Shown here piece after piece: positions 24,301-27,821 of a DNA stretch of 27,821 nucleotides. The notes under the pieces were generated by a model, which had not been told where the DNA came from, did not search any database, and saw nothing but the letters and a program-made list of their open reading frames with translations. Both the position numbers and the translations under genes were made by a program. The DNA is from DATJGF01 sp035495315. Its GTDB lineage: Bacteria > Verrucomicrobiota > Verrucomicrobiia > Limisphaerales > UBA8199. Positions within the stretch are counted from its first letter, which is position 1, and each line of letters begins with the position of its first letter. The stretch lies in contig DATJGF010000016.1 in NCBI GenBank assembly GCA_035495315.1, positions 1 through 27,821 of the forward strand. Reading direction: 5' to 3'.

Positions 24301-24978
24301 ACGAAATTTGCCATCACTAGCAAGACATGAGGAAAGTTCGACAATGCGATCGCGTGCTATGACTTCCTCAGCTGCAAGGGAAGTGACTGTTCCCTTCAGA
24401 GGGATCAGTTTGGGGCTCAACGCGGCCTTCCCTTCGAGGTCCGTAATGCGGGTGTTCCCTTGCGGGGTGGGAAAGGCAACAATCGTAATATCTCGATAAT
24501 AGTTCGATACGGTTTTCGGCTGCGGAAGCGTCGCCTCAAACTGGCAAGGGCCGGTGGCGTTTGTTTCGGACCAGACGATTTTCTGCATCGCCAGTTCGGG
24601 GGTAATCCAAGGGCCACCGCTGCCGCACCAGCCGGCGTCGTTATTCATGTTTATTTCCAATCCGAGCCGGTGAGCTTCGGCGCAAACATGTTTGAAAAGT
24701 TCCCGCCAGGGTCCCCCGGCGAAATCGGCAGGTCCCTTTGGAGTGCCCTGGTCAACCTCCATGATGAGAACGCCGCCGATGCCGACTCGTTTCATGGCTT
24801 CGAGATCGGCGGTGATCCCATTGCTGGTGATATTGCCCTTCAGCCAGAACCAATACACCCATGGCCGCGCTGTCGGTGGCGGATGTACAAAACTCTTTTC
24901 CCAATCAGAATGGATGTCAGAGGGCAGACAACGGAAAGTCAGGGACCAGAGGATAAGAGGCAGAAGGAGTTTCTTCAT
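21379..24978 (-). CDS. Secreted GH106-like glycoside hydrolase (putative alpha-L-rhamnosidase)
   Basis: The 1199-residue protein has a signal peptide (MKKLLLPLILWSLTFRCLPS). The catalytic part begins PRPWVYWFWLKGNIT-like (ARPWVYWFWLKGNITSNGIT here) and continues KRVGIGGVLIMEVDQGTPKG, EINMNNDAGWCGSGGPWITP, STHIDSWETGSQNW, LRLSIEAYDGTPCDDLTYAG and ILGAEAFTANDQEKWLHHPA, all typical of GH106-like enzymes. Near residues 715-845 an inserted beta-sandwich (AKWIWHREGNP, ELWVNGKLAAEGDN) looks like a rhamnosidase N-terminal carbohydrate-binding domain. The C-terminus (about 1030-1190) is a GH2-type sugar-binding jelly roll (LGRVEVLAQVFLNGKNLGVL, SGLIGPVRIV). It probably releases rhamnose from plant or algal glycans outside the cytoplasm; the exact linkage cannot be read. 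It stands alone, without a sugar transporter. Confidence 0.9.
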   Translation of the reverse strand: MKKLLLPLILWSLTFRCLPSDIHSDWEKSFVHPPPTARPWVYWFWLKGNITSNGITADLEAMKRVGIGGVLIMEVDQGTPKGPADFAGGPWRELFKHVCAEAHRLGLEINMNNDAGWCGSGGPWITPELAMQKIVWSETNATGPCQFEATLPQPKTVSNYYRDITIVAFPTPQGNTRITDLEGKAALSPKLIPLKGTVTSLAAEEVIARDRIVELSSCLASDGKFRWAAPAGNWTILRLGHTPTGADNHPAPEPGRGLESDKLSREATRAMFNAVMGKIIADSPTLAGKTLVSTHIDSWETGSQNWTPRFREEFKSRRGYDPLRWLPVMTGRVVDGRAASERFLWDVRQTVSELLVQNYAGEFRRLAHEHGLRLSIEAYDGTPCDDLTYAGQADEPMAEFWSWGANTAYSCVEMSSAAHIYGKRILGAEAFTANDQEKWLHHPATIKTLGDWAFCEGINRFVFHRYALQPWTNRAPGMSMGPWGLHYERTQTWWEQSAAWHEYLARCQFLLRQGTFVADICFLEPEGSPMRFTPTMPWRQGNTPQRPRYNFDGCTAEVILNRMSVKDGRLVVPDGPSYQVLVLPQLEAMTPGLLRKIKQLVLEGATVIGPPPRTSPSLANYPDCDSEVSKLAAEIWQDPEIRLSSRKVVWDEKFKTAQPVSDLRAVIEKAKWIWHREGNPAAAAPPGKRYFRRTLVLPAGPAIVTARFSLTVDNRFELWVNGKLAAEGDNFKHVYDSDVKSMLVAGTNVLAVVGENTMDYPNPAGVLGALHLKLEDGSEVEIDTDAQWETSTNAMPDWKTATLLTGDWSTAMELGALGMDPWGELDTVSGPPYVYPDFAAVANLLKQKGVPPDFEADSRLHFIHRHEGSTHVYFVANSTTNWLQANCAFRVTRQQPELWDPLTGRITSAAAFQEKEGLTYVPLSFEPAGSMFVVFRQTASKTRSGAIVSVNCEGRDVLPESNAGVEEPPAIEIAMDAKNRPQLLAWRPGTYEIHQASGKIHKAQASGPFPEMEVEGPWEVEFRQGTEPIERLTFDALTDWAQHRNPTVKYFSGTAAYRKSFSASDSLFAKRQRLYLNLGRVEVLAQVFLNGKNLGVLWKPPFQVEIGSILRPGQNQLEIRVVNLWVNRMVGDEQLAEDSERNPEGTLKQWPQWLQQGLPSPTGRFSFTTWRLWKKDSPLQPSGLIGPVRIVAAKEIPIP

Positions 24979-25230
24979 AGGTTCTCACGAATTTGATTCG
25001 GGACTACGGTTCTGAGGCCGTCGTTCCACAGCAACTAAAGCGCGATCGGGCGCAGAAGAAAAGGGAAATTGATCCATTGGGAATACCTTGCTCGCGCGAT
25101 CAGCGTCGTGGATGGCGGAACGACCGCGAGGAATACCCTCGACCCGCTGCAATGCGTCACAGCGCAGTCTGCTCAAAAACCTGGCTTGCTGGATTGTCCA
25201 TGGTGTCGCCAACGATTCTCCCTGCGTCGG

Positions 25231-25393
25231 CTGCTTTTCGGCTCCAGACGATCCGAACCGGGGAGGCCCGCTTCCTCGCCACAATCAGCGCAGCAACAAC
25301 GCCTTCGTCGACGGGCACATTGAAGCGCAAAAGCCCGCACAATGGTACTGGGCCAGAACGCCCTGGCTGATGCCTCAGTTCGGTGACCAATAG
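25231..25393 (+). pseudogene. Relic of a type II secretion-like pseudopilin (H-X9-DG C-terminus)
   Basis: The frame ending at TAG 25391 contains PLPRHNQRSNNAFVDGHIEA followed by QKPAQWYWARTPWLMPQFG. An H-X9-DGH pattern and a closing 'PWL' stretch are the C-terminal hallmark of the abundant prepilin-like proteins of Verrucomicrobiota and Planctomycetota. The prepilin leader with its hydrophobic helix is absent from the 454-base gap between the GH106-like gene and the sigma gene, and upstream frames match nothing. I read it as a decayed fragment. The left boundary is approximate; the rest of 24979-25230 holds nothing I can identify. Confidence 0.45.
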
Positions 25394-25432
25394 TAGGTCA
25401 ACGGTTCTGTGTAAAAGCGATCGCGCGACGCA

Positions 25433-26119
25433 TCAGCGCTTCATTCTTTCCAGCTTTTGGATTTCTTTTTTGAGCAAGCGCGAGACGCGATGCTTGGCTA
25501 GATAGACCTGGCTGGCACTCACGCTGAGAAGTTGTGCCACTTTCCTCACCGGCCATTCGCGCAACGCGTAAAGTTCAAATATCTGGAATTGTTTCGGCCT
25601 AACCATGTTTTTGACTTTTACAGTGGCCGTACGCAGGAGGTTCTGTTGCCACTGCTCCTCCCAGCAGGCGTCGAGGTTAAACGTGGCGGGATCAGCTACT
25701 CGTTCAACGGTAGAGGTGCGCGTCGAGTCATCGGTGATGCCCGAAAGCAGGGCAGCCGTGGCTTTTGGTCCGGAACGTTGCGCGGCTGATTGCAGTTTTC
25801 CTCGTTTCTCAAATTGGTCAGCGATTCGCCGGCGTGTGATCAATAATAACCAACCTTTAAATGAACCGAGCGCGCGATCCGATTTAAACTGACCCACCTT
25901 CTTTGCCACGGTGACGAGGGTTTCCTGGACTACGTCCTGAGCCTCTGCGTCGGACAGGCCCGCCTTTAGCGCTACGCCGTAGATGAGCCTCCAGTAGGTG
26001 TCGAAGAACTCCTGCCAGCTCTTCTGATCACCCCAGTCCTTTAGCCGGCCGAGGAGGCTGGCCCGCGTCGGAATGAATTCATCTGAGCCGCTCACGTGAT
26101 TAGGAGAACGATTCCACAT
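25433..26119 (-). CDS. ECF-type RNA polymerase sigma factor
   Basis: From ATG 26119 the protein is 228 residues. Sigma region 2 spans about 33-105 (QEFFDTYWRLIYGVALKAGL, SDAEAQDVVQETLVTVAKKV, then SFKGWLLLITRRRIADQFEK). After a polar linker comes region 4 (about 175-225; FQIFELYALREWPVRKVAQL, LSVSASQVYLAKHRVSRLLK), the -35-binding helix-turn-helix. The start is supported by AAGGGA (26131-26126) six bases upstream; the frame remains open to 26266. The EFIPTRASLLGRLKDW N-terminus is a variant I associate with Verrucomicrobiota and Planctomycetota sigma factors. No anti-sigma gene is adjacent: the neighbours are a relic and a divergent beta-helix protein, a possible target. Confidence 0.9.
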   Translation of the reverse strand: MWNRSPNHVSGSDEFIPTRASLLGRLKDWGDQKSWQEFFDTYWRLIYGVALKAGLSDAEAQDVVQETLVTVAKKVGQFKSDRALGSFKGWLLLITRRRIADQFEKRGKLQSAAQRSGPKATAALLSGITDDSTRTSTVERVADPATFNLDACWEEQWQQNLLRTATVKVKNMVRPKQFQIFELYALREWPVRKVAQLLSVSASQVYLAKHRVSRLLKKEIQKLERMKR

Positions 26120-26226
26120 ATATAATCCCTTCGCGAGTGCTCTTTCTTTCAACAGATTTCCATTTTGTGTGAGCGGCGATTTGGGAACTTCCCGAAAGTG
26201 CAATGCGCATGGGCGAGGCATAGCCA

Positions 26227-26242
26227 GGGCCGGATCCGGCCC
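26227..26242. promoter_or_regulatory. Perfect 16-bp GC palindrome in sigma/beta-helix gap
   Basis: GGGCCGGATCCGGCCC is a perfect 16-bp palindrome in the 200-base gap between the divergent sigma factor and beta-helix genes, 78 bases before the beta-helix ATG. It could be a dimeric-regulator operator or half of a structured leader. The role is inferred from symmetry and place only. Confidence 0.4.
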
Positions 26243-26271
26243 AGGTCCATTTGGTTTTGCCGCCAAGGCCT

Positions 26272-26294
26272 AATTTCTTTTTTTGAAAGAAATT
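26272..26294. promoter_or_regulatory. 9-bp-stem AT-rich inverted repeat upstream of beta-helix gene
   Basis: AATTTCTTT (26272-26280), loop TTTTG, AAAGAAATT (26286-26294) is a perfect 9-bp inverted repeat, 25 bases before ATG 26320. It lies 29 bases after the GC palindrome. It could be an operator or a leader hairpin. The preceding strand has no gene to terminate, so a terminator is less likely. Confidence 0.45.
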
Positions 26295-26319
26295 CTCAGG
26301 TTGCAGGGATTACATCTTC

Positions 26320-27717
26320 ATGAAGAACACCATGAGTAATCCAAACCGAATCCAAGTACCGAATTTAGGCCTGGCTGCTCTCGCGTTTTCCCTCAAGTGC
26401 TTCGTAGTCGCGTTGCTATGGGCAGGCTCGTCGCCGGCCGAGGACCTTTACGTGGATGTCACGGCCTCACCCAACGGAGACGGCAGCGCCGGCAATCCCT
26501 ATTGGCGCATTACGGATGCAGTCAACCGTGCACGGTCCGACCGCCAAGGTGCGACGATTCCGGCGGGTGAAACCATTGTTATCCACGTTGCGCCGGGCAC
26601 GTATATTGGCAGCTACAGCCCGCCAGGGTCGGCCAGGCAGATGGAGCTGTTGCCCATCGTCCTGAACATGCCCAACGTGATCCTGAACGGGGCAACTGTC
26701 CTGGCCCTGGATGCGCTGGGCTTGCCGACAGGATTGGCACCTGGCACACCGGAAACCATCCTCGCCAGCAGCGACCCGCTCGGCTCACCGATGCAAACGC
26801 TCCTTGCGATCATCAGCACCACTGACGGCGGAACGGGGAACAACGTGACCGTGACAGGGTTCAGCTTCGATCAGCCTTTAGCCGATCACTTCGGCACCTC
26901 CATCTTCGCAGATCATGTATCCGGCTTCGTGATCCGGGGCAACTGGACGCGCAATGCCGGTAAGCAGGTGAATATACGGTTCTCCTCTGGTACTCTCGAT
27001 GGGAACCTCGTAACCGACTCCCCAAACGGCGTCGGTATCTATATAGCGACCGGGAGCGCCAGATTTCCGGCGCAGGTGACCGTGCGGACAAACCGTTCGA
27101 TCCACAACGGGGAACACGGCCTGCAAGCCATAGCAACCGTGCAGCATAAAGACCCGGACCTCGGCCGCACCAAGTTCACAGCTCTGTCGCAGAGTCTCAC
27201 GGAAGCGGAGGCCCACAAACTGGATGTGACGATCTTTGGAAACGACTTCAGCCAAAACCACAACCTCGGGCTTCGGCTGATGATCATCAGCCCGAGCTAT
27301 TTCTTCAACCCTGGCGATGACGCTTTCCCGCCAACCCTCACCGCTACTGTCTTTGGAAATAGCATGAACGACAACGGAAACTACGGGATAGATATCGAAG
27401 GCGGCGACACCTACGCCGCCGGAAGCAAGACAATGCACGGCGCGTTTTTGGGCACATTCCTTGGAAACCAGTTGATTGGCAATGGGCGCAACGCCGCTAT
27501 CTTCACCTTCACGTATGGCAACATCCCGCCGAACGATTCATCCATTTATCTGCGAGATTCTATCTTTGAGGCCCTGGACCTGGATGGAGAACTGGCCGGG
27601 TTCGATTACGCCAACCCGCTGAACGATCCGATCGATGGAACCCCACTCAACAACACGCTAGTCGTTAATGGCTCCATCATGCCCAATGGGATCAAGATTT
27701 CACCGCACAATCCGTAA
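26320..27717 (+). CDS. Secreted right-handed parallel beta-helix protein (DUF1565-like)
   Basis: The 465-residue protein has a signal peptide (LAALAFSLKCFVVALLWAGS, cleavage near residue 41, after SSPAED-like sequence). The mature N-terminus, LYVDVTASPNGDGSAGNPYW, followed by RITDAVNRARSD and IVIHVAPGTYIG, is the DUF1565/pectate-lyase-like opening. Repeating rungs follow: NVTVTGFSFD, GFVIRGNWTRNAGKQVNIRF, GNLVTDSPNGVGIYI, IFGNDFSQNHNLGLRL, VFGNSMNDNGNYGIDIEG. These form a beta-helix with Asn ladders. It is a surface or secreted carbohydrate-binding or lyase-like protein; no catalytic set is clear. A second ATG at 26332 is possible. The next gene starts 28 bases after its stop and is probably co-transcribed. 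Confidence 0.85.
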   Translation: MKNTMSNPNRIQVPNLGLAALAFSLKCFVVALLWAGSSPAEDLYVDVTASPNGDGSAGNPYWRITDAVNRARSDRQGATIPAGETIVIHVAPGTYIGSYSPPGSARQMELLPIVLNMPNVILNGATVLALDALGLPTGLAPGTPETILASSDPLGSPMQTLLAIISTTDGGTGNNVTVTGFSFDQPLADHFGTSIFADHVSGFVIRGNWTRNAGKQVNIRFSSGTLDGNLVTDSPNGVGIYIATGSARFPAQVTVRTNRSIHNGEHGLQAIATVQHKDPDLGRTKFTALSQSLTEAEAHKLDVTIFGNDFSQNHNLGLRLMIISPSYFFNPGDDAFPPTLTATVFGNSMNDNGNYGIDIEGGDTYAAGSKTMHGAFLGTFLGNQLIGNGRNAAIFTFTYGNIPPNDSSIYLRDSIFEALDLDGELAGFDYANPLNDPIDGTPLNNTLVVNGSIMPNGIKISPHNP

Positions 27718-27744
27718 TCGAGAACCACGACCGAAGGAAAAACT

Positions 27745-27821
27745 ATGAACGGCAAATTCGATGAATTGGCCAAAGCATTCGCCCAAGCGGTCACGCCCGA
27801 CAGGCGTTGCGGCGCTTCGGC
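27745..27821 (+). CDS. Start of a Tat-leader gene, apparently frameshifted; cut by window edge
   Basis: AAGGA (27734-27738) lies six bases before ATG 27745. The frame reads MNGKFDELAKAFAQAVT, which I recognise as a verrucomicrobial leader that normally runs on into a twin-arginine motif such as VTRRxALRRFG. Here the frame continues PDRRCGAS, while the frame two bases further on reads RQALRRFG from 27798 to the edge. Only two bases (27796-27797) stand where one Arg codon is expected, so one base appears to be missing. Either the gene is a pseudogene, or the base is a sequencing error. The product type cannot be seen. Confidence 0.55.
   Translation, partial: MNGKFDELAKAFAQAVTPDRRCGAS

Noticed and set aside
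1..27821. tRNA, rRNA, CRISPR array, transposase, toxin-antitoxin or phage genes
   Set aside because: I looked for cloverleaf signatures, regularly spaced repeats and hallmark motifs and found none that I could support.

Overview
The window most resembles a soil or freshwater Verrucomicrobiota chromosome (Pedosphaera/Limisphaerales-like). This is inferred from gene content, not from a marker gene. Pointers are: a Tat-exported Gfo/Idh/MocA oxidoreductase; a very large secreted GH106-type glycoside hydrolase; a DUF393-lipase maturation factor fusion; DUF3500; a secreted protein ending in the 'NWTPISTN...FYR' type of domain; an ECF sigma factor with a 'FIPTRASLLGRLKDW' N-terminus; and tandem-hairpin intergenic elements. 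No rRNA, tRNA, CRISPR array, prophage or transposase was seen.

Layout. 1-1.9 kb: a 5' portion of a HlyD/EmrA-type efflux adaptor (minus strand, cut by the window edge), divergent from a LysR regulator. 2-5.4 kb: after a tandem-hairpin repeat, a DUF393-LMF membrane protein and a Tat-exported oxidoreductase. 5.6-9.2 kb: two sensor kinases in tandem. The first carries the scar of an internal deletion: a MASE1-like stub lies out of frame with a PAS remnant. The second is a receiver-GAF-HisKA_3 hybrid. 9.2-14.7 kb: a minus-strand run of five genes reading, in transcription order, alpha/beta hydrolase, DUF72, LigD, Ku and a TPR protein. This is a bacterial non-homologous end-joining locus with extra passengers. 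14.8-14.95 kb: an inverted pair of tandem-hairpin units. 15-18.6 kb: an EF-hand exported protein, DUF3500, a gamma-glutamylcyclotransferase-like enzyme and a POTRA-less Omp85-type barrel. 18.8-21.3 kb: a conserved-looking hypothetical, a secreted alpha/beta hydrolase and a secreted protein. 21.4-25 kb: the GH106-like enzyme. 25.2-27.8 kb: a pseudopilin C-terminal relic, an ECF sigma factor, a secreted beta-helix protein behind two perfect palindromes, and the start of a Tat-leader gene that looks frameshifted.

How the genes fit together. Ku and LigD form a complete two-protein end-joining system: all three LigD domains and their key residues are visible. DUF72 and the hydrolase are packed tightly upstream of ligD, so co-transcription is likely but a shared function is unproven. 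The two kinases are separated by one base with a strong ribosome-binding site between them, and probably formed one phosphorelay before or despite the deletion. The secreted enzymes fit a polysaccharide-degrading lifestyle.

I do not see a clear-cut new multi-gene system. The most noteworthy observations are the tandem-hairpin element family with compensatory stem changes, the DUF72/hydrolase extension of the end-joining locus, the deletion scar in the kinase, the DUF393-LMF fusion, the hairpin wedged between a Shine-Dalgarno sequence and the DUF3500 start codon, and the apparent frameshift in the last gene.
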